Of a DNA stretch of 64,000 nt, positions 35,474-48,630 are shown in pieces (positions within the stretch are counted from its first letter, which is position 1; the number at the start of each line of letters is the position of its first letter). Under the pieces are notes generated by a model that worked only from the letters and a program-made list of their open reading frames with translations, had not been told where the DNA came from and did not search any database. The position numbers and the translations under genes were made by a program. The stretch is from Citrifermentans bremense (lineage in GTDB: Bacteria > Desulfobacterota > Desulfuromonadia > Geobacterales > Geobacteraceae): NCBI RefSeq assembly GCF_014218275.1, contig NZ_AP023213.1, positions 1,528,001 through 1,592,000 on the forward strand, read 5' to 3'.

Positions 35474-35508
35474 GCAAGCAGTTCTGCCAGCTTCCGATTT
35501 TCAGTCTG

Positions 35509-38058
35509 TTATCTGTGACTCCTCAGATAGAGAACTTTGAAGAGCTCAAACCAGATGACGCTGAAAATACCTGCTGATAATGTTATGGCAACGTCCAGCG
35601 GATGAACTGCACCGAAGCGGAATACTTCTCTGGCCATAGGGACATTCAGCACAATTGTCAGAAACGTCACTGCCCCACCGGTGACCCACCATTGTGCAGA
35701 ATTTGGCGCTTTCAGCAGGGTTCCCATGGTCGCCGACCAGGACCGATTGGTCATCATCAACCCTAGATTGGCGATGATCAGGGTCATGAAGGCTAGAGTA
35801 CGCGCTTCGTATTCTCCCTGCCCACGGCCCAGGCAGACGCCAAAGACCGTGAGTAATACCAGTAGGACTCCAATCCCCTGAAGCGTGCTCAAAAACAGAA
35901 CGCTCCGGTTGAAGAGAGGTTCATTGGGGTCGCGCGGGGGACGGTCCATTACCTCGGCCTCGGCCGGTTCAACTTCGTAGACGATGGAGCAGGCCGGATC
36001 GATGATCAGGTGGAGAAATGCGATATGGATCGGCATGAACAGAAGCGGCCAGTTGAAGAAGACCGGGATGAGCGACATGCCTGCGATAGGCACATGTATG
36101 GCCAGCAGGTAGGCCATAGCCTTCTTCAGATTGTCGAAGATCCGCCGTCCCATTTTGACCGCTCGGACGATAGAGGCGAAGTCATCGTCCAGAAGCACCA
36201 TGTCTGATGCCTCCCGCGCCACGTCTGTCCCCCTCCCGCCCATGGCAATGCCGATATGCGCGGCTTTCAGCGCCGGGGCATCGTTGACTCCGTCGCCGGT
36301 CATAGCGACGATCTCGCCGTTAGCCTTGAGCGCCTGCACTAAACGCAGTTTCTGTTCAGGAACTACTCTGGCAAAAATATTGACAGTTCGAATTCGCTCA
36401 CTTAATTCGGTCTCACCCATCTGATCTAATTCCTGGCCCGTTATCACTTGATCCAAATCCTTCAAGCCGATCTGCCGGGCAATGCTCTTTGCTGTGCCCG
36501 TATAATCGCCAGTGATGATCACCATCCTGATGCCAGCGCGGTAACAGTCGGCAAGGGCTGGCGCAACCGTGGGCCGCACCGGATCGGCCAGTCCGACCAG
36601 TCCAAGAAACTCGAAGGTGAAATCGTGCTGTTCCCCAGGAAGCCCTTTTTGCTGGAAGTTCGAGCGGGCCACCCCGAGTATGCGCAACCCGTCGTCGGCC
36701 ATCCGGGTAACTGCACTCATCATTTCACCTTGTTGCTGCTCGTTGAAATGACAAAGGTCCGCCACAGCCTCAGGTGCCCCCTTGGCGGCGATTACGTACT
36801 CTTTTCCTGCCGGCGCCCGCCAGACATGGGACATGGCCAGCAGTGCCGGAGAAAGCGGATATTCCTTTTCCAGAGACCAGTCGCCGTGCAGATGTTCGGT
36901 GTGGGCAAGGTATGCCTCGCCGAACTCCTTGATTGCCCGCTCCATGGGGTCGAACGGGTCACGCTGGCTGGCAAGGATGCTGAATTCGACAAGGTCGTGG
37001 AAGATGTCCGGCGGAGGAGCGTTGCGAAAATCCCCGATCGGGCAGAAAATGCCGTTGGCGTGCAGGGCTGTGACGGTCATCCGGTTCTGGGTCAGAGTGC
37101 CGGTCTTGTCGACGCAGAGTACTGTGGCCGAACCGAGGGTCTCAACCACCGGCGACCGCCGGGTGAGGACCTGGGTACGGGAGAGCCGCCAGGCCCCCAA
37201 GGCGAGGAAGATGGTCAGGACCACCGGCAGTTCGTTGGGCATGACTGCCATGGCAAGGGTAAGCCCGGCCAGCACGCCGTCAAGCCAGGCTCCACGGGTA
37301 AGGCCATAGGTGACGATCAGGACGGCGCACAGTGCCATGACCACACTGGCGAGAAAGCGCACCAGCCGTCCAGTCTCCTGCTGGAGCAGGCTATCTTCGT
37401 CCGAGACCTCCTGCAACGCAATACCTATCCTGCCGATGGCGCTCTGCTTGCCGGTGGCGGTAACCCGTGCGATCCCCTGGCCGCTTACGACCAGTGAACC
37501 GGAAAACACGTACGGTATGTCGTCGCCACCCGGCGGAACTGAGGGCGTTGAAGCATCGCCCGGACGTTTCCGGACTGCCACCGATTCGCCGGTCAGCAGC
37601 GATTCATCAGTAGACAGGTTGGTGCAGTCGAGCACAAGGGCATCGGCGGGCACCCGGTCCCCCTCGGCAAGAATGACGATGTCGCCGCGAACCACCTCGC
37701 GACCGGCAATCCGTTTCTGGACTTCATCGCGAATTACCAAGGCACGGGGGCTGGAAAGGTCTCGGAGCGCTTCCAGGGCGCGCTCGGTTTTCCGCTCCTG
37801 GTAAAGGGTGATGCCCATGACGAAAAGAATGAAGGCCAAGAGCATCAGCGCTTCCTGCATGTCCCCGACCAACAGGTAGATAGCGCCGCAGGCGACTAGC
37901 AGCAGGAACATAGGTTCCCGCATGACGTCTAGGGCGATGCGGAGGTTGCCCCGTGGCCCCGAAGAAGGGAGCTCGTTTGGGCCCTCTTCCGCGAGAATCT
38001 GCGCCGCCTCCCCCGAGGTGAGCCCGGCAGAATTATGTCGTTCCATCAGCACAGCCAT
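35509..38058 (-). CDS. Cation-translocating P-type ATPase (Ca2+-ATPase-like)
   Basis: 849 residues with a cation-ATPase N-terminal domain, TGES near 156-159, the phosphorylated Asp317 in DKTGTLTQNRM, TGD(Y)TGTAKSIA and TGDGVNDAPALKAAHIGIAM. The fourth-helix ion motif reads MPNELPVVLT instead of the PEGLP of classic Ca2+ pumps, and the sixth helix has LIIDPACSIVYEVEPAE. This identifies a bacterial P2-like subgroup of uncertain ion specificity. GGAGG lies close before ATG 38058. It is transcribed in the same direction as the lipoprotein and zinc-ribbon genes upstream and may be co-transcribed. Confidence 0.87.
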   Translation of the reverse strand: MAVLMERHNSAGLTSGEAAQILAEEGPNELPSSGPRGNLRIALDVMREPMFLLLVACGAIYLLVGDMQEALMLLAFILFVMGITLYQERKTERALEALRDLSSPRALVIRDEVQKRIAGREVVRGDIVILAEGDRVPADALVLDCTNLSTDESLLTGESVAVRKRPGDASTPSVPPGGDDIPYVFSGSLVVSGQGIARVTATGKQSAIGRIGIALQEVSDEDSLLQQETGRLVRFLASVVMALCAVLIVTYGLTRGAWLDGVLAGLTLAMAVMPNELPVVLTIFLALGAWRLSRTQVLTRRSPVVETLGSATVLCVDKTGTLTQNRMTVTALHANGIFCPIGDFRNAPPPDIFHDLVEFSILASQRDPFDPMERAIKEFGEAYLAHTEHLHGDWSLEKEYPLSPALLAMSHVWRAPAGKEYVIAAKGAPEAVADLCHFNEQQQGEMMSAVTRMADDGLRILGVARSNFQQKGLPGEQHDFTFEFLGLVGLADPVRPTVAPALADCYRAGIRMVIITGDYTGTAKSIARQIGLKDLDQVITGQELDQMGETELSERIRTVNIFARVVPEQKLRLVQALKANGEIVAMTGDGVNDAPALKAAHIGIAMGGRGTDVAREASDMVLLDDDFASIVRAVKMGRRIFDNLKKAMAYLLAIHVPIAGMSLIPVFFNWPLLFMPIHIAFLHLIIDPACSIVYEVEPAEAEVMDRPPRDPNEPLFNRSVLFLSTLQGIGVLLVLLTVFGVCLGRGQGEYEARTLAFMTLIIANLGLMMTNRSWSATMGTLLKAPNSAQWWVTGGAVTFLTIVLNVPMAREVFRFGAVHPLDVAITLSAGIFSVIWFELFKVLYLRSHR

Positions 38059-38088
38059 CCGGCCTCCAGATCTAGATTCTTTTGACGA

Positions 38089-38637
38089 TCAGTTTGCCGT
38101 TGCGATTCCGCATGAACTCAGAGCCCCTTTGATTTTTTGTGCGGCACCACCGTACAACTCCTGGGCCTCTGCGTACTTCTTCCGGTATTCAAGCAGCAAC
38201 ATCGGATTCTTTTCAGCTGTGAAGCTCCTGAGGGCATCGAATGCTTCTCCATACGCCTTATAAGAAGCGATAAGCGCGTCCCGGCCGTCCCGCAACGATG
38301 CCTGCAACTCTGGAGGCAACTTTGCCGGGATAACGCTCTGCGTCAGTTCTGCACCTGTTTTCAGGCATTCACCCTTTGCCCGTCCTATGATGGCGGGCAG
38401 GTCTGCTGTGGCCTGCCCGCCGGAAATGGCATTCTTAATCTCTGTGACTGCAATCTTGACCGCCTTGTCCGCTATGTACTCTTTATCCAGCAGGTTTTTC
38501 TGAAAAGACAGCAGGCTTTCCCTCTCCGCTGGCGTCAGGGTTACTGCCGGCAGCTTCTTTGGCGCCTCTGATGGCTTCTCCTGGGAGCAGGCGATGATCG
38601 CCAGTGATACTATGACCAGTACGAGCTGTTTAATCAT
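38089..38637 (-). CDS. Small helical lipoprotein, unknown function
   Basis: 182 residues. MIKQLVLVIVSLAIIACSQE is a lipoprotein signal with lipobox AIIAC (Cys17). The mature protein is predicted to be helical and alanine-rich (PPELQASLRDGRDALIASYK), with two further cysteines. AGAGGA precedes ATG 38637. It sits 30 bases before the P-type ATPase gene and 19 bases after the zinc-ribbon gene, all on the minus strand, so the three probably form one transcription unit. Confidence 0.7.
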   Translation of the reverse strand: MIKQLVLVIVSLAIIACSQEKPSEAPKKLPAVTLTPAERESLLSFQKNLLDKEYIADKAVKIAVTEIKNAISGGQATADLPAIIGRAKGECLKTGAELTQSVIPAKLPPELQASLRDGRDALIASYKAYGEAFDALRSFTAEKNPMLLLEYRKKYAEAQELYGGAAQKIKGALSSCGIATAN

Positions 38638-38656
38638 TCATTTGTCCTCTGCAATG

Positions 38657-38938
38657 TCAGTCAAATAGTTCGGACAGCCACGACTTTTTCCTGTGGTATC
38701 CATGCACCCCATGACCGTGGTCATCGTGGTGTTTGTCATGGTATTGCGGCCGGTACCCGTCTTGTTGTGGCTGCTGGCTGATGGTAGACTGCACGGTTTG
38801 CGGTTGAGAGCGCTCTATTATCTTGTCCAACTCCCCCCGATCAAGCCAAACTCCACGACAATCCGGGCAGTAGTCGATTTCCACACCCTGTCGCTCGGCG
38901 ATCTTAAGGTCTACTCCTGTGCATACGGGACATTTCAT
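38657..38938 (-). CDS. TFIIB-type zinc-ribbon protein with His-rich tail
   Basis: 93 residues. MKCPVCTGVDLKIAERQGVE followed by CPDCRGVWLDRGELDKII is the zf-TFIIB domain with two CxxC knuckles. The tail is rich in His and Asp (DKHHDDHGHGVHGYH), which suggests metal binding. The start ATG 38938 has AAAGGAG. First gene of the presumptive three-gene unit with the lipoprotein and P-type ATPase. Members of this family lack a known specific function. Confidence 0.8.
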   Translation of the reverse strand: MKCPVCTGVDLKIAERQGVEIDYCPDCRGVWLDRGELDKIIERSQPQTVQSTISQQPQQDGYRPQYHDKHHDDHGHGVHGYHRKKSWLSELFD

Positions 38939-38979
38939 GGTGGTATTTCTCCTTTGATTGATGAGGTTTGCTATGGCTA

Positions 38980-39162
38980 CTAAGGCGTCAGATCTCTTCG
39001 CGAAATTGCCTCAACAGGCACCGTGCCCAGGCTAATTAGCTCGCCAGTACCCCAAATGCGACGTGGATCCATGACGATTGCAGGACCGGGCATTACGATC
39101 ATGGCACTGCCGACGGCGACCAGCGTTTGACCAATGAAAGCGACGAAGAACCGCTTCAGCAT
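38980..39162 (-). CDS. Short membrane protein, possible truncated PGPGW-type
   Basis: A 60-residue frame starting MLKRFFVAFIGQTLVAVGSA then MIVMPGPAIV, resembling the first helix of the putative transmembrane PGPGW family, after which similarity is lost. No clear RBS. Probably a remnant or a very small membrane protein. Confidence 0.35.
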   Translation of the reverse strand: MLKRFFVAFIGQTLVAVGSAMIVMPGPAIVMDPRRIWGTGELISLGTVPVEAISRRDLTP

Positions 39163-39217
39163 GTTGAGCGATTTTGCCGGCATTACCGGTACCCCGAAGA
39201 TCGGGGTTGAGCTGAAT

Positions 39218-39559
39218 TCAGGCAGAAAGGGAACGGTTTTGTGGGGGGACGTATATTGGGTCGGGAAGTTGTGGAAGATAAGCAACGCGTGTGGGAATGT
39301 AGTTGGATGCGATTTCTGGGGAGTACGCGAGGCCTGAGAATTGCGAAATCTGGACAAAATCGGCACAACAGCAACTCGTTTCACAAAAGTCGGACTCGTG
39401 CTGAGTTGGGCACTGCTCTGAGGATTCCAGATGCAATTGCACACCTGATTTCGCCAGGGCGTGATCCGCAGTGCATGCATGAGCAAAACATGCAACCGGC
39501 GAAAGCAGCACAATCGTGATGAGAAATATTGCGGCTTGGATCTTGTACATGAGCGACAT
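39218..39559 (-). CDS. Small exported Cys-rich protein
   Basis: 113 residues. The signal peptide (MYKIQAAIFLITIVLLSPVA) is followed by a short mature chain with HACTADHALAKSG and a cysteine cluster ETSCCCADF, then an aromatic, proline-rich C-terminus (LPQLPDPIYVPPQ). This layout resembles small periplasmic proteins I associate with heavy-metal efflux loci in Geobacter-like genomes, but no efflux genes remain here. ATG 39550 or 39559 may start it; the RBS is weak. Confidence 0.5.
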   Translation of the reverse strand: MSLMYKIQAAIFLITIVLLSPVACFAHACTADHALAKSGVQLHLESSEQCPTQHESDFCETSCCCADFVQISQFSGLAYSPEIASNYIPTRVAYLPQLPDPIYVPPQNRSLSA

Positions 39560-39626
39560 AATATCAAATCATGCCAAAAGAGCAACCTGTCAGGCGGAAC
39601 CATCGCTGTACTTGATAAGGCAGAGA

Positions 39627-39657
39627 TAAAAAAACCCGGCCGCAAAAGCCGGGTTTC
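39627..39657 (-). terminator. Rho-independent terminator of the PEP-CTERM gene
   Basis: On the minus strand AAACCCGGCTTTTGCGGCCGGG forms a hairpin and is followed by a run of seven T residues. Confidence 0.85.
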
Positions 39658-39701
39658 TCAAGGCCCCCGCGAGAGCGGTGGCCGGCAATGTTCAGTTTTG
39701 G

Positions 39702-40367
39702 TTAAGGGTTGCGACGACGTTTCCCGTAGATCGCGAGGCTGAGAAGGCCAGCGCCCAGAAGGACCACGGTGCCCGGTTCCGGAACCGGGTTCGCGCCGTT
39801 CTCTCCGTCGTGGGAGAACGGTGCGAAGATGTATTTAGTGTGGTTTTTGCTTTCGATGTGGTCGTAAGCGTCGAAGTGCAGCCCGCTTGCGTAACCGGTG
39901 ACGTCGACGTTGTACTTGTTGATCTGACCTGTGCCCTGGTCCGAAGTACCGTTGGTGTAATCGTAAATGGTGTCCGCATTGGAGGTGAAATCTCCCAGGA
40001 GGAAGGAGTACCAGCTGGTTCCCGGGCCCCAGGGCTCATGGGGCGCCAGCTTGCTGCCGTCACCCAAAAGAGGCACGGACCCGTCGCCGCCGCTATAAGC
40101 CGTCGCAAGGGGAGTGAGGCTGCCGGTAGGGGTGATGCTGATGGTTCCGGTCTCTCCGGTCGCGTATGCGGCGGCCAGGTACACGTCGGAGATCGGCTGG
40201 AACTTGGCGTTGCCGATCACCCACAGTTCGAAGCTGTTGCTGCTGATGACCCAGGTTTCGTCGGTATATGTCGCCCCTGGAATGTACAGCTGCAGGTTGG
40301 GGATAGCAAAAGCCTGCGTTGCTATCATGGTCAGCGCCAGCACAGTTGTCATTATGAATTTTTTCAT
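39702..40367 (-). CDS. PEP-CTERM sorting-signal protein (choice-of-anchor N-like)
   Basis: 221 residues. MKKFIMTTVLALTMIATQAF is a signal peptide; the mature part starts IPNLQLYIPGATY and is beta-rich. The C-terminus is a complete PEP-CTERM signal: NPVPEPGTVVLLGAGLLSLA followed by IYGKRRRNP, i.e. VPEP motif, membrane helix and basic tail. Such proteins are processed by an exosortase (EpsH family) and sent to the surface or the extracellular polymer. The N-terminal family resembles the choice-of-anchor N proteins. ATG 40367 has GAGGG upstream. No exosortase gene is present in this window. A sigma-54-type promoter lies just upstream. Confidence 0.85.
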   Translation of the reverse strand: MKKFIMTTVLALTMIATQAFAIPNLQLYIPGATYTDETWVISSNSFELWVIGNAKFQPISDVYLAAAYATGETGTISITPTGSLTPLATAYSGGDGSVPLLGDGSKLAPHEPWGPGTSWYSFLLGDFTSNADTIYDYTNGTSDQGTGQINKYNVDVTGYASGLHFDAYDHIESKNHTKYIFAPFSHDGENGANPVPEPGTVVLLGAGLLSLAIYGKRRRNP

Positions 40368-40410
40368 GGCAGTTACCCTCACTCTAGTGGTTAATCAGAT
40401 GCCCAGTATG

Positions 40411-40426
40411 TGCAGTAGCCGTGCCA
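40411..40426 (-). promoter_or_regulatory. Sigma-54 (-24/-12) promoter of the PEP-CTERM gene
   Basis: On the minus strand the sequence reads TGGCACGGCTACTGCA: GG and GC are separated by exactly ten bases, matching the TGGCAC-N5-TTGCA consensus with one difference. Transcription would start about 30 bases before ATG 40367. PEP-CTERM genes in many bacteria are controlled by the PrsK/PrsR sigma-54-dependent system, which makes this assignment coherent. Confidence 0.7.
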
Positions 40427-41256
40427 TAATGACAATCCGACTAGTACTGTGTGGTGCCTCTGTTGGACCTGTGGCAGAAACAGGCAAATTAGTTTGAAAT
40501 CAGTGGAGAATTCGGGGGGCGCTGAAGTTTGAAGGTGTCGGCTGGAGCAGAAAAAACTAATGGTGACAGGCGAAGATCATCGTGGTTGTAAAAGAAACCG
40601 ACACTGAGTTGTAAAGAGTTCCTGCTTGTCAGAAACACACATTCTTTACAATTTGTGTAAAAACATGCAGCCTTAGCATCCCTGGCACCGGAAACTGCCA
40701 GCTCGATGTAGATTTTGATTATGTCGGGTTTTTTTACAGCTGATGTCAGATGCGCCGGACCCGCACGGGGTTGGAGGTCAAAAGGAGTCGTGAATTGGAG
40801 GAGCGCGTGCGGTCTGCAAAAAATGCGAGTGTATTTTTGTGAAGTAAATGCTCTCCGCTCTAATCTGGATGCGTTCCATGGAAAACGGAACGCTTTGCCT
40901 GAAAAGTGGCCACGGGTTTGGAAAAAACGCGAACGGTTCCGGGAAAGGGGGGCGGGTTTTTCGTGAACTGATTCCGGTTTGACCCCAGGTAAATTCACTT
41001 CAGGCGAAGCTGCACTCATTTGCGCAAAAGGGCATACAGCTTAGGAGATACCGTTAAAGCTTTGTGGAATAAATGCACCGGTAGCTGCAAAAAGCACTCG
41101 ATTCGCTTTAATCCGCATTCAGTTTCGGGAGAATTGAATCGGGGGCGGGAAGTTCCTGCAAAGTTCCTGACTCTTCATTCATACTTTTCTGAAGGATAGA
41201 GGCGAAATCTGGAAACCTGATCCGGTTCGGCCTTGGGTGTGAACGATTTGAGGACA
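40427..41256. other. Long region upstream of the PEP-CTERM gene, no convincing gene
   Basis: A 176-residue minus-strand frame (40489-41019) has atypical composition, no RBS and no recognisable domain, and smaller plus-strand frames overlap it. The 60-150 bases upstream of the sigma-54 promoter would be the expected place for activator binding sites. Nothing else can be supported. Confidence 0.35.
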
Positions 41257-41300
41257 AAAAAAGAACGCGGCTGCATCTTCCGGTGCGGCCGCGTCCCTGT
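41257..41300 (-). terminator. Rho-independent terminator
   Basis: ACGCGGCTGCA and TGCGGCCGCGT form a GC-rich stem; on the minus strand it is followed by a T run. It lies 22 bases after the stop of the gene at 41323. Confidence 0.8.
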
Positions 41301-41322
41301 TTCTATTCTCAGGGCTAAAGTG

Positions 41323-41997
41323 TCAAAGGACGATGATGTTGGCGGTCGGGGACCACTGGCTGGTTTTGCCGTCGATGTGGTACCTGACCCTGAAATACAG
41401 ACGTTTGGCTGGTTCCAGCTCCTGGTATTCGATCCTCGATTTCTGGTGAATCCCCTGGCTGCTCCAGGACGATTCGTTGGAAGGGTCGTCCGTCATCTGC
41501 ATTTCGAAGGGGATGGTATTCTTCGCCCGGCTTATCACCACGACGATGGAGCCGGAAACCGGCCCGGACGGACCCTGCACGTGTTTTGCCGTAACCACCG
41601 GGGTCTCGGCAAGCACGTTGACAGAGGATTTGCCCCCTTGCTGCCTTTGCTTCAGTTCAAGCCCGATGTTGTTCAACAGGCTTGGGTCTTTACGGTGCAA
41701 AGAGAGCATGGTGAGGTGCTGGGCGTTCATGGCGACCGCCAGCTTCCCCGCCTCCCAAGCCGCCATTTTTTCCGCCTTCGCCTCGCGGTTGCCGGTGGCG
41801 GCCGCGTCGCGCAGCTGCCTCAGGTTCCCGGCCATCTCCCTCAGCTTTTCGCCGCCGGAGAAGTATTCAGGAAGCCCCTCCTTAAGGGCAGGATGCAGGT
41901 CCGTTTTGTCGGCGACAGTCAGCAGCAGGGCGATGAAGTCGTTGATGCTGAGTTCGTTGAGGTTCGTCACAGCCAATAGTTCCGGAATAGATGACAC
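41323..41997 (-). CDS. Hypothetical protein with fibronectin-III-like C-terminus
   Basis: 224 residues with no signal peptide. The first half is helical (SINDFIALLLTVADKTDLHP, GEKLREMAGNLRQLRDAA). The second half (about 125-224) looks like an FN3-type beta sandwich: GSIVVVISRAKNTIPFEMQM, then ELEPAKRLYFRVRYHIDGK and TSQWSPTANIIVL. AGGAGGTGCAC lies before ATG 41997. No neighbour suggests a function. I do not recognise a named family, though similar proteins in Geobacter are plausible. Confidence 0.65.
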   Translation of the reverse strand: MSSIPELLAVTNLNELSINDFIALLLTVADKTDLHPALKEGLPEYFSGGEKLREMAGNLRQLRDAAATGNREAKAEKMAAWEAGKLAVAMNAQHLTMLSLHRKDPSLLNNIGLELKQRQQGGKSSVNVLAETPVVTAKHVQGPSGPVSGSIVVVISRAKNTIPFEMQMTDDPSNESSWSSQGIHQKSRIEYQELEPAKRLYFRVRYHIDGKTSQWSPTANIIVL

Positions 41998-42090
41998 CGT
42001 GCACCTCCTTTTGCTGTTGTGGGTGATGTGTCAAATGTTAATCAAAGTTAATTTATTGTCCAGCGGTGGAGGCACTTTTTCCTGGCGCAA

Positions 42091-42240
42091 GATCAACGGC
42101 ATGCACACGGATTCAACGGAAACCGCGGATAACGGCAGGTGGATCCGGAGGGAAACAACTAAAGAGGTGTGGTTTTACGGGGTGTTGATCTGCAGTTATC
42201 GCTTTGTTTCCGCGTTAATCCGCGTGCGATGCTGTTGGGG
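42091..42240. repeat. 150-bp imperfect palindrome, MITE-like, copy B
   Basis: Same element and orientation as 34119-34269, with long inverted arms (GCACACGGATTCAACGGAAAC against GTTTCCGCGTTAATCCGCG). It ends exactly where the gltD terminator begins (42241). No coding content. Confidence 0.75.
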
Positions 42241-42275
42241 AAAAAAAGGCACCCGGGGTGTCCCGAGTGCCTTTT
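42241..42275 (-). terminator. Rho-independent terminator of gltBD
   Basis: On the minus strand AAAAGGCACTCGGG pairs with CCCGGGTGCCTTTT around a short loop and runs into seven T residues; it lies 26 bases after the gltD stop. Confidence 0.85.
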
Positions 42276-42300
42276 GGGGCTACTTACACTGCCATTGAGC

Positions 42301-43782
42301 CTACGGGAGTTCGGTCTCTCCCATGAGGAAACGGTCGCACTCGCGCGCTGCGCCGCGCCCTTCGTTGAAGGCCCAGACCACGAGGCTCTGGCCGCGGCGG
42401 CAGTCGCCGGCTGCGAACACGCCGGGGATGTTGGTGGCGTAGCGGCCGTACTCCGCCTTGATGTTGCTGCGCGGATCCCGCTCAAGCCCGAGTGCCGCGG
42501 GGAGTTCCTGCTCGGGTCCCAGGAAACCCATCGCCAGGAGCACGAGGCTCGCCGGCCGGACCTGTTCGGTACCCGGCACCGGGGTGGGGACGAACTGCCC
42601 CTGGGCGTTCTTCTCCCACTTGACCTGGACCGTGTGCACCGCCTTCACCTTCCCCTCGGAATCCCCCTCGAACCTGGTCGCGGTGGTGAGGAAGACGCGC
42701 GGGTCTGCGCCGAATTTCGCCGCCGCTTCCTCCTGCCCGTAGTCGACCTTGTGGGTCTTGGGCCATTCCGGCCAGCAGTTATCCTCGGCGCGGGTGTCGG
42801 GGGAACGGGGCATGATCTCCAGCTGGGTGACGGAGTTGCAGCCGTGGCGCAGCGAGGTGCCCACGCAGTCGGTGCCGGTGTCGCCGCCGCCGATGATGAT
42901 CACGTCCTTTCCTTGCGCGGAGATGAACTCCTTTTCCTGCCCCAGGACCGCCTTCGTGTTCGCGGTCAGGAAGTCCATGGCGAAGTGGATCCCCTCGAGC
43001 GGGCGCCCCTCGATGTTCAGGTCGCGGGGGAGGGTGGCGCCGGTGGCCATGACCACGGCGTCGAACTCCGCGCGCAGCTTCTCGACCGGGTAGTCGGGGC
43101 CGCCGATGCTGGTGTTGCAGACGAAGGTGATCTGCTCCTGCTCCATCAACCGGATGCGGCGCATCACCACGTTTTGCTTCTCCAGCTTCATGTTCGGGAT
43201 GCCGTACATCAAAAGCCCGCCGGGAAGCGGCGCCCGCTCGAACACGGTCACCTGGTGCCCGGCCTTGTTGAGCTGTTCGGCCGCAGAGAGCCCTGCGGGG
43301 CCGGAACCCACCACCGCCACCTTCTTGCCGGTCCGCACCTGCGGCAGGTTAGGGGTGACCCATCCTTCCTCCCAGGCGCGCTCGATGATGCTCACCTCGA
43401 TGTTCTTGATGGTGACCGCAGGCTCGGTGGCTCCCAGTGTGCACGACCCCTCGCACGGGGCGGGGCAGACCCTGCCGGTGAACTCGGGGAAGTTGTTCGT
43501 CCTCTGCAGCCTGTCAAAGGCCTGCTTCCAGAGCCCGCGGTACACTAGGTCGTTGAACTCGGGGATCAGATTGTTGACCGGGCAGCCGCAGGCCATGCCG
43601 CTCACGAGCTTCCCTGTGTGGCAGAACGGGATGCCGCAGTCCATGCAACGGGCGCCCTGGATGCGGAGCTTCTCTTCCGGCAGGTGCAGGTGGAACTCGT
43701 CCCAGTCTTTCAGCCGCTCCAGCGGCTCGCGGTCGGAGGGGAGTTCGCGAAGATATTCCATGAATCCGGTTGTTTTTCCCAT
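42301..43782 (-). CDS. gltD: Glutamate synthase (NADPH) small subunit
   Basis: 493 residues. It passes electrons from NADPH through FAD and 4Fe-4S centres to the large subunit. The N-terminal cysteine clusters [23 protein letters not shown] and [12 protein letters not shown] bind Fe-S. The FAD site is [21 protein letters not shown] and the NADPH site is [33 protein letters not shown] closes the FAD domain. ATG 43782 has GGATAGAG upstream and lies 33 bases after the gltB stop, so the two are co-transcribed. Confidence 0.97.
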   Translation of the reverse strand: MGKTTGFMEYLRELPSDREPLERLKDWDEFHLHLPEEKLRIQGARCMDCGIPFCHTGKLVSGMACGCPVNNLIPEFNDLVYRGLWKQAFDRLQRTNNFPEFTGRVCPAPCEGSCTLGATEPAVTIKNIEVSIIERAWEEGWVTPNLPQVRTGKKVAVVGSGPAGLSAAEQLNKAGHQVTVFERAPLPGGLLMYGIPNMKLEKQNVVMRRIRLMEQEQITFVCNTSIGGPDYPVEKLRAEFDAVVMATGATLPRDLNIEGRPLEGIHFAMDFLTANTKAVLGQEKEFISAQGKDVIIIGGGDTGTDCVGTSLRHGCNSVTQLEIMPRSPDTRAEDNCWPEWPKTHKVDYGQEEAAAKFGADPRVFLTTATRFEGDSEGKVKAVHTVQVKWEKNAQGQFVPTPVPGTEQVRPASLVLLAMGFLGPEQELPAALGLERDPRSNIKAEYGRYATNIPGVFAAGDCRRGQSLVVWAFNEGRGAARECDRFLMGETELP

Positions 43783-43815
43783 AGCTCTATCCTATTCGCA
43801 AGATTGCTCGTTATT

Positions 43816-48399
<4,584 letters not shown>

Positions 48400-48448
48400 G
48401 ATTCAACCTTTGCGAGGTGGCGTTGCTGCGATCGATAAGGATACGCTA

Positions 48449-48463
48449 GCACCCACCGTGCCA
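48449..48463 (-). promoter_or_regulatory. Sigma-54-like promoter of gltBD
   Basis: On the minus strand TGGCACGGTGGGTGCT has GG and GC separated by ten bases, as in the -24/-12 class. It would start transcription about 40 bases before gltB. Nitrogen-assimilation genes are common sigma-54 targets. The -12 half (GTGC) differs from TTGC in one base. Confidence 0.55.
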
Positions 48464-48630
48464 TATTTGCAGATTGAGGGCTGAAAAAAAGTATACGCGC
48501 TAACTGGCTATTTTATGGTCGCGGCTGTTGCCTGTGGCGTCTTGGCTTGGGAGGGGGAGGTTGACGGGGCTGACTACATCGGCGACTCAGTTGAGTACTC
48601 AGATCTCGTGGGAGCCCCGTTTTTTTCAGG

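Noticed and set aside
40489..41019. 176-residue minus-strand gene upstream of the PEP-CTERM gene
   Set aside because: No RBS, unusual amino-acid composition, no domain; it spans the likely regulatory region of the sigma-54 promoter.
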